Shown piece after piece: positions 1-5,954 of a stretch of 8,807 nt of DNA; position 1 is the stretch's first letter; each line of letters begins with the position of its first letter. The translations under genes were made by a program, and so were the position numbers. The notes under the pieces were generated by a model, which saw only the letters and a list, made by a program, of their open reading frames with translations, made no database searches and was not told where the DNA came from. Origin of the DNA: RGIG3528 sp963649295 (GTDB lineage: Bacteria > Bacillota > Clostridia > Lachnospirales > Lachnospiraceae); the NCBI GenBank assembly GCA_963649295.1, contig CAVJHK010000061.1, positions 1-8,807 of the forward strand, in the 5' to 3' direction.

Positions 1-26
1 GCCTAAACATAAGCTTTTATTTTTAT

Positions 27-998
27 TTACATTTCATCATAAAATTTTTCGATTAATTCTTCGGCATGATTTACATTTGCGTTGGGAAAGGCTTCCATAA
101 CCCTGTCTTTGATAAAATCCATTTTCTTTAAATACAAAACTTCTTCCGAAAGTCTGTCTTCGTTTAATTTATCAAGAACTTCGGCAGTAATATTTTCCTT
201 TAAGAAAAGCTTTATGTCTTCGTCGGTTTTTTCTTCCGTTTTGATTTCGGATTTGATTTTTTTTGCATTTACAATACTCAAAAAACCCGCAACCGTAACC
301 AAAATTCCTATCACAAGCCAAAGCCAGAGAGTAGCAGAGCCCGAAAATAAATTTATTACGCCCGTCATATTTAAAACGGTAAAAATAATTGCCGCAACAC
401 CCAATATTATCAGCATTTCGCCGGATGACATATAATCGTCAAAGCGTTCGCGTGCGGATTTTGGAGCCTTGTTATTTACAAGCTCCATCATTTCTTCTTT
501 TGCTTCTTCGGCTTCCTTTAGGGCTTCTTCGGGATTTTCCTTTAATTTGTTTTCCGTTTCAACCTTTAAAATAACCGCAATTTCCTTTTTGGCTTCTTTG
601 AGAGAGTGTTCCGGAACATAAATATTTATTATATGTTTGGGTGCGGAAATTACATTTTCCTCATCCTCTTCAGATACGGCAGTTTCAGATTCATTCTGTT
701 CGTCTCTTATGTCACCGGACGCTTCATCACCGGTTTCATCGGGCTTTTCATCGATTATTTCATCGGCTTTTTCTTCAAAATTCTCCGGTGCTTCCGTAAC
801 CTCGGTATAGCAACAGATTCCGATATGTTCAAGATATTTGACTATCCTGTCGCTTAATTTTTCGTCCGCAACGGATACGGCAATCACATTTTTGTCCTGT
901 ACTTTAACCGTATCAAGCGATTCAACAAGCTCTGTATTACATTCGGGGCAAATTGTAATTCCTTCTTTATATTCATTTTGACATTTGGGACAGAACAT
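27..998 (-). CDS. Zinc-ribbon, DUF2007-like two-helix membrane protein of unknown function
   Basis: A 323-residue protein with no assignable function. It opens with a zinc ribbon (CPKC at 3-6, CPEC at 17-20). Residues 37-66 look like the first half of a DUF2007-type alpha/beta domain, and residues 121-146 (HIINIYVPE followed by a helix) look like its second half. Between them, at about 69-118, is a strongly acidic low-complexity stretch rich in E, D and S. A charged, probably helical segment (147-190) leads to two hydrophobic helices (about 194-213 and 221-244) and a charged cytoplasmic tail to residue 323. There is no signal peptide, so the zinc ribbon and tail probably face the cytoplasm. 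The start is supported by an AAGGAG ribosome binding site at 1006-1011, 7 nt upstream. The gene is divergent from the radical SAM cluster, so shared function is not implied. The DUF2007 match is by pattern only; a membrane-linked sensory or scaffolding role would be a guess. Confidence 0.85.
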   Translation of the reverse strand: MFCPKCQNEYKEGITICPECNTELVESLDTVKVQDKNVIAVSVADEKLSDRIVKYLEHIGICCYTEVTEAPENFEEKADEIIDEKPDETGDEASGDIRDEQNESETAVSEEDEENVISAPKHIINIYVPEHSLKEAKKEIAVILKVETENKLKENPEEALKEAEEAKEEMMELVNNKAPKSARERFDDYMSSGEMLIILGVAAIIFTVLNMTGVINLFSGSATLWLWLVIGILVTVAGFLSIVNAKKIKSEIKTEEKTDEDIKLFLKENITAEVLDKLNEDRLSEEVLYLKKMDFIKDRVMEAFPNANVNHAEELIEKFYDEM

Positions 999-1041
999 GG
1001 CATTTCTCCTTAAAAAAAATATAATCCAACGGTATTTTGAC

Positions 1042-1100
1042 GGTTCAAAAGGTCATACTTTATTTTTTAAAGCTTTTATCTAAAGTATAACTTTTGATCC
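1042..1100 (-). repeat. Long imperfect inverted repeat in the leader of the zinc-ribbon gene
   Basis: The left arm 1042-1062 and right arm 1081-1100 are imperfect reverse complements. Pairing runs 1042-1051 with 1091-1100 (one T/T mismatch) and 1055-1062 with 1081-1088, separated by a small internal loop and capped by 18 nt. About 17 pairs form. If the 1113-1121 promoter is used, this structure stands almost at the 5' end of the transcript. A competing 6-bp hairpin (TTTTGA 1035-1040 with TCAAAA 1045-1050, loop CGGT) shares bases with its left arm. It could be an mRNA-stabilising or regulatory leader, or a copy of a dispersed intergenic palindrome; this window alone cannot separate these. Confidence 0.6.
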
Positions 1101-1112
1101 CACACACTAATA

Positions 1113-1121
1113 ATTATATCA
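1113..1121 (-). promoter_or_regulatory. Extended -10 promoter of the zinc-ribbon gene
   Basis: Read on the minus strand, positions 1121 to 1113 give TGATATAAT: a perfect TATAAT with the TGN extension. The -35 position is only a T-rich run (TTTTTT at 17 nt spacing), so the site would depend on the extended -10. Transcription would start near 1105-1107, leaving a leader of about 107 nt that begins with the 1042-1100 inverted repeat. Predicted from sequence only. Confidence 0.55.
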
Positions 1122-1194
1122 TTTCCGCCTAAATAAAAAAACATGTATTTTCACAATAAGCCAAAAAGTCCGGCAGCCTTTTATGTCTTTGCAA

Positions 1195-1223
1195 TTGTTA
1201 AATCGTCTTTCGTATGCTATAAT
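1195..1223 (+). promoter_or_regulatory. Sigma-A-type promoter of the radical SAM/RNase cluster
   Basis: A -35 box TTGTTA (1195-1200) and a perfect -10 TATAAT (1218-1223) are spaced by exactly 17 nt, with a TGC extension just before the -10. The start of transcription is expected near 1230. That gives a short leader of about 31 nt carrying a strong GGAGG site (1251-1255) 5 nt before the ATG at 1261. Confidence 0.75.
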
Positions 1224-1260
1224 CATAAAATGCAAATTGTTTTAAATTTCGGAGGCAAAA

Positions 1261-3153
1261 ATGCAAAAGCTTGCACTTTCGGATAAAATTTTAATGAATA
1301 TAGAAAAGCCTGTGCGTTACATAGGCGGTGAAGTAAACAGTATCATAAAGCCCCTGTCGGAGGTGGATGTACGTTTTTGCATGTGCTTTCCCGACGTTTA
1401 CGAAATAGGAATGAGCCATCTCGGAATCCAGATTCTTTATGATATGTTGAACCAATTTCCGGGTGTTTGGTGCGAAAGAGTATATTCCCCCTGGCCTGAT
1501 CTCGACAAAATCATGCGTGAACAGAATATTCCGCTTTTTGCGCTCGAGTCACAGGACAAAATAAAGAATTTTGATTTTCTTGGGATTACCATACAATACG
1601 AAATGTGTTATACAAATCTTTTGCAAATACTGGATCTTGCGCAAATCCCGTTACTTTCAAAAGACCGTACGGATGACGACCCCATAGTTGTCGGCGGAGG
1701 CCCATGCACCTATAATCCCGAACCGATTGCCGATTTTTTTGATTTTTTCTATATAGGTGAAGGTGAAACGGTATTTTCGGATATCATCGAATTATACCGC
1801 GAAAACAAAAGAGAACACGGCACAAGAATCGATTTCCTAAAAAAGGTTGCGGGAATATCCGGAATGTATGTTCCGATGTTTTATGATGTAAGCTATAACC
1901 AGGACGGCACACTCAAAAGCTTTATGCCGAATACTCCCGTTGCTGCTCCCACAATCAAAAAGCAGGTGGAGCTTGATTTGTCACATACCTATTATCCCGA
2001 CGCGCCGGTTGTCCCTTATTTGCAGGTGGTGCAGGACAAAGTGACTCTTGAAATTCAGCGCGGCTGTATACGAGGCTGCCGTTTTTGCCAGGCAGGCATG
2101 CTTTATCGTCCGATAAGGGCACGTGACCTTGATTACCTCAAAAACCAGGCAGTCAAAATGATAAAAAATACGGGACACGAAGAAATAACTCTTTCTTCCT
2201 TGAGTTCAAGCGATTATAAGGAGCTTCCCGAGCTTGTTTATTTTCTTATCGATTACTTCAAAAAACAGGGTGTAAACATTTCGCTGCCTTCGCTCCGTAT
2301 TGACGCTTTTGCACTTGATGTAATGCAAAAAGTGCAGGATATCAAAAAATCTTCTCTTACCTTTGCGCCGGAGGCAGGCTCACAGCGGCTTCGTAATGTC
2401 ATAAACAAGGGACTTACGGAAGAAAACATTCTGACCGGCTCCATGGACGCATTTAAGGGCGGCTGGACAAAGGTGAAGCTTTATTTTATGCTCGGACTTC
2501 CGTCAGAAACCTACGAAGACATAGAAGGAATCGCAATACTTTCAGATAAAATCGCAAGAGAATATTATTCTATTCCTAAAGAAAATCGTCACGGCAAAGT
2601 TGAAGTTACTCCAAGCACAAGTTTCTTTGTGCCGAAGCCTTTTACGCCCTTCCAGTGGGTAAGCATGAACAGAGAAAACGAATTCAGGGAAAAGGCGCGT
2701 TTCTTAAAAAGCAAAATTGCCGAACAATTAAACGCAAAGAGCATTCACTATAAGTGGCACGACAGCGATTTAACCGTGCTCGAAGGTCTTCTTGCGCGCG
2801 GAGACAGAAGGCTTTCACGTCTTATCCTTAACGTATACAAAAAAGGCGCGATTTTTGACGCCTGGACGGATTATTTTAAAAAAGAGCTTTGGGACGCGGC
2901 AATAAAAGAAGAGAATATCGACGTTGATTTTTATGTTTTCAGGGAGCGCGAAAAGGACGAACTTTTCCCCTGGGATTTTATTGACGCAGGCATCAACAAG
3001 GACTTTTTGTGGCGTGAATATATGAACGGGCTTAAAAGCCGTGTTACACCAAACTGCCGCAAAGCCTGCGCGCGCTGCGGTGCATACGAATTCAACGGCG
3101 GAGTATGTTACGAAGTAAGAGAGAAGGAAGAAACAAATGACATTCAGAATTAA
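1261..3153 (+). CDS. B12-binding/radical SAM protein, TIGR03960-type
   Basis: A 630-residue protein with the architecture of the TIGR03960 family, related to other B12-domain radical SAM enzymes. The N-terminal part (about 35-180) resembles a cobalamin-binding Rossmann fold, with GMSHLG at 50-55, VGGGPC at 144-149 and GEGE at 166-169. I see no classical DxHxxG cobalt-ligand motif, so cofactor use is uncertain. The radical SAM core carries the 4Fe-4S motif CIRGCRFC with C269, C273 and C276, followed by FAPEAGSQRLR (368-378) and a C-terminal extension. Near the end is a second CX3CX2C (C599, C603, C606) plus C616, which could hold another cluster or a metal. The GGAGG site 5 nt upstream fixes the start. 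The gene overlaps the DUF2344 gene by 17 nt, and the two families also occur fused. The substrate is unknown; a role in RNA or ribosome modification is inferred only from neighbours. Confidence 0.93.
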   Translation: MQKLALSDKILMNIEKPVRYIGGEVNSIIKPLSEVDVRFCMCFPDVYEIGMSHLGIQILYDMLNQFPGVWCERVYSPWPDLDKIMREQNIPLFALESQDKIKNFDFLGITIQYEMCYTNLLQILDLAQIPLLSKDRTDDDPIVVGGGPCTYNPEPIADFFDFFYIGEGETVFSDIIELYRENKREHGTRIDFLKKVAGISGMYVPMFYDVSYNQDGTLKSFMPNTPVAAPTIKKQVELDLSHTYYPDAPVVPYLQVVQDKVTLEIQRGCIRGCRFCQAGMLYRPIRARDLDYLKNQAVKMIKNTGHEEITLSSLSSSDYKELPELVYFLIDYFKKQGVNISLPSLRIDAFALDVMQKVQDIKKSSLTFAPEAGSQRLRNVINKGLTEENILTGSMDAFKGGWTKVKLYFMLGLPSETYEDIEGIAILSDKIAREYYSIPKENRHGKVEVTPSTSFFVPKPFTPFQWVSMNRENEFREKARFLKSKIAEQLNAKSIHYKWHDSDLTVLEGLLARGDRRLSRLILNVYKKGAIFDAWTDYFKKELWDAAIKEENIDVDFYVFREREKDELFPWDFIDAGINKDFLWREYMNGLKSRVTPNCRKACARCGAYEFNGGVCYEVREKEETNDIQN

Positions 3154-3880
3154 ATTTGCAAAATACGGAAATTTAAAATTTTTGTCACACCTTGATGTCA
3201 TGCGTTTTTTTCAAAAAGCAATCAGACGTGCCGAAATCGACATAAAATATTCGGAAGGCTATCATCCTCATCAAATCATGTCATTTGCTGCGCCGCTCGG
3301 CGTTGGACAGACATCTGAGGGCGAATATTTTGACATGGAATTAAATTCCTATGTGTCGGAAGAAGATATTTTTAACCGCTTAAATCACGAAATGCCCGAA
3401 GGCTTCCGTATTATAAGTGCGCATTTATTGCCGGATGTGGCTGTCGGCATAAAACACACGTCCGTTATGGCACTTGTAAAAGCCTCCGATTATATTGTTC
3501 AAAAAAAAGGTGAGCAGGAAATTCACTTGACAAATGAAGAATTTTTAGGTAAATTTAGAGAGTTTGTAAAGAACGATGAAATTTTTATTACAAGGAAATC
3601 CAAATCAAAGGCGGGAGAAGTGACCGTGAACGTCGCTCCTTATATATATGAAGTGAAAACCGACGCTATACCGACCGAATTTTGCACAAATTATAATTCA
3701 GGAATATGCATATATTTGATGCTTTCGGCAGGCGGCGAAAATCACGTGCGCCCCGAGCTCCTCATGAAATCCTTTCATGAATATGCGGGTATTCCTTACG
3801 ATCCGTACGATTATTATGTGCATAGACTTGATTCTTATACATCGGATAATGATAAATTTATTTCAATTAATAATATTTAG
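3137..3880 (+). CDS. DUF2344 / TIGR03936 radical-SAM-associated protein
   Basis: A 247-residue protein of the DUF2344 family (TIGR03936), the regular companion of the TIGR03960 radical SAM protein. The N-terminal family signature is clear: FLSHLD (15-20), a basic helix ending KAIRRA (27-32), YSEGYHPH (38-45) and the SFAAPLGVG block (49-57) followed by SEGEY. The C-terminal half is less distinctive. No membrane segment or metal motif is visible. The ATG at 3137 lies inside the end of the upstream gene, with an AAGGA site at 3124-3128, and the 17-nt overlap suggests translational coupling and stoichiometric production. It is probably a partner that presents substrate or RNA to the radical SAM enzyme, but this is inference from co-occurrence and natural fusions. 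Confidence 0.9.
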   Translation: MTFRIKFAKYGNLKFLSHLDVMRFFQKAIRRAEIDIKYSEGYHPHQIMSFAAPLGVGQTSEGEYFDMELNSYVSEEDIFNRLNHEMPEGFRIISAHLLPDVAVGIKHTSVMALVKASDYIVQKKGEQEIHLTNEEFLGKFREFVKNDEIFITRKSKSKAGEVTVNVAPYIYEVKTDAIPTEFCTNYNSGICIYLMLSAGGENHVRPELLMKSFHEYAGIPYDPYDYYVHRLDSYTSDNDKFISINNI

Positions 3881-3901
3881 TGATGTATAGAATATTTTCA
3901 A

Positions 3902-3924
3902 AACTTTTTAAAGGTTATTTTTTT
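3902..3924 (+). promoter_or_regulatory. Weak hairpin and T-run that include the ribosome binding site of the RNase gene
   Basis: In the 48-nt gap before the RNase ATG, 3902-3907 (AACTTT) can pair with 3911-3916 (AAGGTT), including one T-G wobble, around a 3-nt loop. ATTTTTTT (3917-3924) follows. The only purine-rich ribosome site, AAGG at 3911-3914, is inside this hairpin and sits 14 nt from the ATG, which is too far for strong initiation. It resembles a weak attenuator or a translational damper. The stem is short and AT-rich, so this is tentative. Confidence 0.3.
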
Positions 3925-3928
3925 CAAA

Positions 3929-5122
3929 ATGAACGAACTTGTTATTACCAATTACAATAAAAAAAGAATAAGTGCCATTTTTAATGACGGCAAAATGTCA
4001 AATGTTTCCGTAATAACTGCCGATCATGAATTTGAAATCGGAAACATTTATGTGGGAAGAGTTGACAATATAGTAAAAAACATCAACGCGGCATTTGTAA
4101 ATATTTCGGACACCTGTTCATGCTACCTTGACCTAAATTCAGACGAAAAGCCTTTGTTTGTCAAGCGCCAGTCAGAAAAAAAGATTTGCATAGGTGACGA
4201 AATCATTGTGCAGCTTGTAAAAGAAAGCATAAAGACAAAAGCTCCCGTTGTTACTACAAGCTTTTCGCTTGCCGGAAAATATGTTTCGCTTGTCAAAAAC
4301 GGAACGGGCGCACAGGTGTCAAAAAAGATCACAAACCGCCAGGCAAAGGCGCATTTGAAGGAGCTTCTCACTCCATTTGCATCGGAAGATTATTGCATAA
4401 TTGCGCGCACAAACGCACTCGGAGCACCGGAAGAGGAAATAAAGCGTGAAGCGGTTGATCTCATAAATAAATATAAAGAGATTTCGACTTGTTGCACGCA
4501 TCTTAAGCAGTATTCGGTTGTTTACAGAGAGCTTCCCGCATACTTAATACAGCTTCGCGATACGAATGCCTTTATTTATGACAGGATAGTTACGGATATT
4601 CCCGAAGTTTATGACACAATCGACGAATATCTAAAAGTTTTCCCGTGCATAAACGAAAACGGCGAAGAGACGCATGTGCTTTTTACGGACGATCCGAACC
4701 GCCTGAATTCCTTATACAAAATCGAAAAGAACATGGATGCCGCCTTAAAAAGAATCATAAATCTTAAGTCGGGCGCATCGATAATCATAGACCAGACGGA
4801 AGCGCTTACAGCAATCGATGTTAACACAAGTAAAGCAATATCGGGTAAACGCGCTACCGAGCAAACTTTTTTTGAAATAAACTGCGAAGCCGCAAAAGAA
4901 ATAGCATATCAGCTCAAGCTCAGAAATATTTCGGGAATCATTGTCATTGACTTTATCAATCAGCATGATGACAGCTACCGTGAACAGCTTCTTGAACAAT
5001 TTAAGTCAGAGCTCAAAACCGACAATGTGCAAACAGAGCTTGTGGATATCACAAAGCTCGGCCTTGTGGAAGTAACCCGTAAAAAAGTTCACAGATGCAT
5101 AGCGGAACAATTAAAGGATTAA
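3929..5122 (+). CDS. rng: Ribonuclease E/G family endoribonuclease, short form without zinc-link
   Basis: A 397-residue RNase E/G-type endonuclease expected to cut single-stranded AU-rich regions in rRNA precursors and mRNA. An S1 RNA-binding domain spans about 37-112 (GNIYVGRVDNIVKNINAAF). R160-T161 match the Arg-Thr 5'-monophosphate sensor of E. coli RNase E. The DNase I-like catalytic core holds two conserved aspartates, D297 in AIDVNT and D341 in VIDFIN, matching the metal ligands D303 and D346 of E. coli. The protein stops just after GLVEVTRKKV, where most family members continue into a CPxC zinc-link that supports dimer and tetramer formation; that part is absent, with a terminator 9 nt downstream. 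It is the last gene of the cluster. The start fits the family N-terminus despite a weak ribosome binding site. The symbol rng is by family; exact orthology to RNase G is not shown. Confidence 0.93.
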   Translation: MNELVITNYNKKRISAIFNDGKMSNVSVITADHEFEIGNIYVGRVDNIVKNINAAFVNISDTCSCYLDLNSDEKPLFVKRQSEKKICIGDEIIVQLVKESIKTKAPVVTTSFSLAGKYVSLVKNGTGAQVSKKITNRQAKAHLKELLTPFASEDYCIIARTNALGAPEEEIKREAVDLINKYKEISTCCTHLKQYSVVYRELPAYLIQLRDTNAFIYDRIVTDIPEVYDTIDEYLKVFPCINENGEETHVLFTDDPNRLNSLYKIEKNMDAALKRIINLKSGASIIIDQTEALTAIDVNTSKAISGKRATEQTFFEINCEAAKEIAYQLKLRNISGIIVIDFINQHDDSYREQLLEQFKSELKTDNVQTELVDITKLGLVEVTRKKVHRCIAEQLKD

Positions 5123-5130
5123 TGCAAAAA

Positions 5131-5158
5131 GATACCGGGATTTCGGTATCTTTTTTTT
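5131..5158 (+). terminator. Intrinsic terminator after the RNase gene
   Basis: A perfect 7-bp stem, GATACCG (5131-5137) with CGGTATC (5144-5150), has a 6-nt loop and is followed by eight T (5151-5158). It starts 9 nt after the RNase stop codon. The five A before the stem could give weak activity on the other strand. It separates the radical SAM/RNase cluster from rplU. Confidence 0.92.
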
Positions 5159-5166
5159 AAAACTTC

Positions 5167-5196
5167 TTGACAAAAAGTATGTATTTATGGTATAAA
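5167..5196 (+). promoter_or_regulatory. Sigma-A promoter of rplU-prp-rpmA
   Basis: A consensus -35 TTGACA (5167-5172) and a -10 TATAAA (5191-5196) are separated by 18 nt. Transcription should start around 5203, just upstream of the L21-leader-like segment. The near-consensus boxes suit a highly expressed ribosomal protein operon. Confidence 0.82.
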
Positions 5197-5204
5197 TTTT
5201 CAGT

Positions 5205-5263
5205 ATGCCGCACGGCGAGGTTCTAAGTAAGATTAAATCTTCACCACAGCCGGCGAGTAATGA
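5205..5263 (+). ncRNA. L21 leader RNA (ribosomal protein autoregulatory element)
   Basis: The 80-nt untranslated leader of rplU has the look of the Firmicutes L21 leader (Rfam L21_leader). It opens with TGCCGCACGGCGAGG (5206-5220), has a middle hairpin (AAGAT 5229-5233 with ATCTT 5237-5241, loop TAA; GGT and ACC can close it below), and ends with GCCGGCGAGT (5249-5258) before the ribosome site. CGGCGAG occurs twice, at 5213-5219 and 5251-5257. In the known family the element is thought to let L21 repress its own operon. Recognition here is from memory of the conserved GCGAG pattern, so a covariance-model search would settle it. Confidence 0.7.
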
Positions 5264-5281
5264 TAAACAGGAGGTGCCAAT

Positions 5282-5590
5282 ATGTACGCTATTATCGCAA
5301 CAGGCGGTAAGCAATACAAGGTAGCAGAAGGCGATATCATTAATGTTGAGAAGCTTGGCGTTGAAGCCAATGCAAATTACACATTCGATCAGGTTCTTGC
5401 CGTAAATGACGGAACAATGAAAATCGGTAACCCTACCATTAACGGAGCAACTGTTACAGCATCGGTTATCGGTGATGTAAAGGGCAGCAAGGTTATTGTT
5501 TACAAGTATAAGAGAAAGTCCGGCTATCACAAGAAGAACGGCCACAGACAGAATTATACACGCGTAAAGATTGAAAAGATTAACGCATAA
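5282..5590 (+). CDS. rplU: 50S ribosomal protein L21
   Basis: A 102-residue protein, the normal length for bacterial L21 (bL21), which binds 23S rRNA in the large subunit. The start MYAIIATGGKQYKV and the C-terminal KRKSGYHKKNGHRQ block with the basic tail (TRVKI) are diagnostic. The start is fixed by a very strong AGGAGGTG site (5269-5276), 7 nt from GGAGG to the ATG. It is first in the rplU-prp-rpmA operon, behind its own promoter and a leader RNA that probably gives feedback control. The prp gene follows after 2 nt. Confidence 0.98.
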   Translation: MYAIIATGGKQYKVAEGDIINVEKLGVEANANYTFDQVLAVNDGTMKIGNPTINGATVTASVIGDVKGSKVIVYKYKRKSGYHKKNGHRQNYTRVKIEKINA

Positions 5591-5592
5591 TT

Positions 5593-5910
5593 ATGATCAG
5601 CGTTACCGTAATCCGTAATCAAAATGAAGAAATTTGCGGCTTCAGAATTTCGGGACATGCGGGATTTGCCGCAAAAGGCAAAGACATCGTTTGTGCCGCC
5701 GTATCGGCGCTTGCCACAAATACGGTAAATTCGATTGAAGCATTTACCTGCGACAAATTCTCATGTAAATGTGACGAAAACGGACTTTTGGAACTTATAA
5801 TAACCGAATTCGTTTCTGACAAAAGCAAACTTCTCCTCGATTCTTTTTTGCTCGGTGCAGAAAGCATATCGGATGAATACGGACAGAAATTCGTAAAAAT
5901 ACTTAAATAA
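5593..5910 (+). CDS. prp: Ribosomal-processing cysteine protease Prp
   Basis: A 105-residue cysteine protease that removes the N-terminal peptide of ribosomal protein L27 in Firmicutes and relatives lacking the short L27 form. The family block GHAGFAAKGKDIVCAAVSA is complete. H22 and C34 fall at the same numbers as the catalytic pair that I recall for Staphylococcus aureus Prp. Its length is typical and the protein is cytoplasmic. It sits between rplU and rpmA, directly before its substrate gene. Only 2 nt separate it from the rplU stop and no clear Shine-Dalgarno precedes the ATG, so translation is probably coupled to rplU. That would keep the protease below the level of the ribosomal proteins. 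Confidence 0.95.
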   Translation: MISVTVIRNQNEEICGFRISGHAGFAAKGKDIVCAAVSALATNTVNSIEAFTCDKFSCKCDENGLLELIITEFVSDKSKLLLDSFLLGAESISDEYGQKFVKILK

Positions 5911-5927
5911 GACAGGAGGTAAAAACC

Positions 5928-5954
5928 ATGATTAAGATGAACCTTCAATTATTC
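5928..5954 (+). other. Prp-cleaved leader peptide of L27
   Basis: Codons 1-9 encode MIKMNLQLF, followed by AHKKG. This matches the N-terminal motif that Prp removes from S. aureus L27 (cut between F9 and A10), leaving an alanine-initiated mature protein. Both enzyme and target are therefore present and adjacent. Confidence 0.88.

Noticed and set aside
1..26. Possible start of a further minus-strand gene (ATG at 10-8)
   Set aside because: Only three codons are visible before the window edge and no ribosome binding site precedes them.
3137..3153. Possible frameshift splitting one fused radical SAM-DUF2344 protein
   Set aside because: The two families commonly exist as separate adjacent genes. 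The downstream ATG has its own AAGGA site and a complete family N-terminus, so the 17-nt overlap is a normal gene junction.
2815..3201. Minus-strand ORF of 128 codons across the radical SAM/DUF2344 junction
   Set aside because: It is antisense to two well-supported genes, lacks a ribosome binding site, and has the composition expected of a shadow frame.
3862..3893. Possible promoter before the RNase gene (TTCAAT with TATAGA)
   Set aside because: Each box matches only three or four consensus bases and the region is uniformly AT-rich. It is no better than chance.
5107..5160. Frameshift removing the zinc-link of the RNase
   Set aside because: Downstream of the TAA no frame encodes a CPxC-like segment, and a clean terminator starts 9 nt later. 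The short end appears genuine.
5111..5545. Minus-strand ORF of 144 codons over the terminator, promoter, leader and rplU
   Set aside because: It reads through a terminator, a promoter and a leader RNA antisense to a certain ribosomal gene. The translated sequence resembles no family that I recognise.
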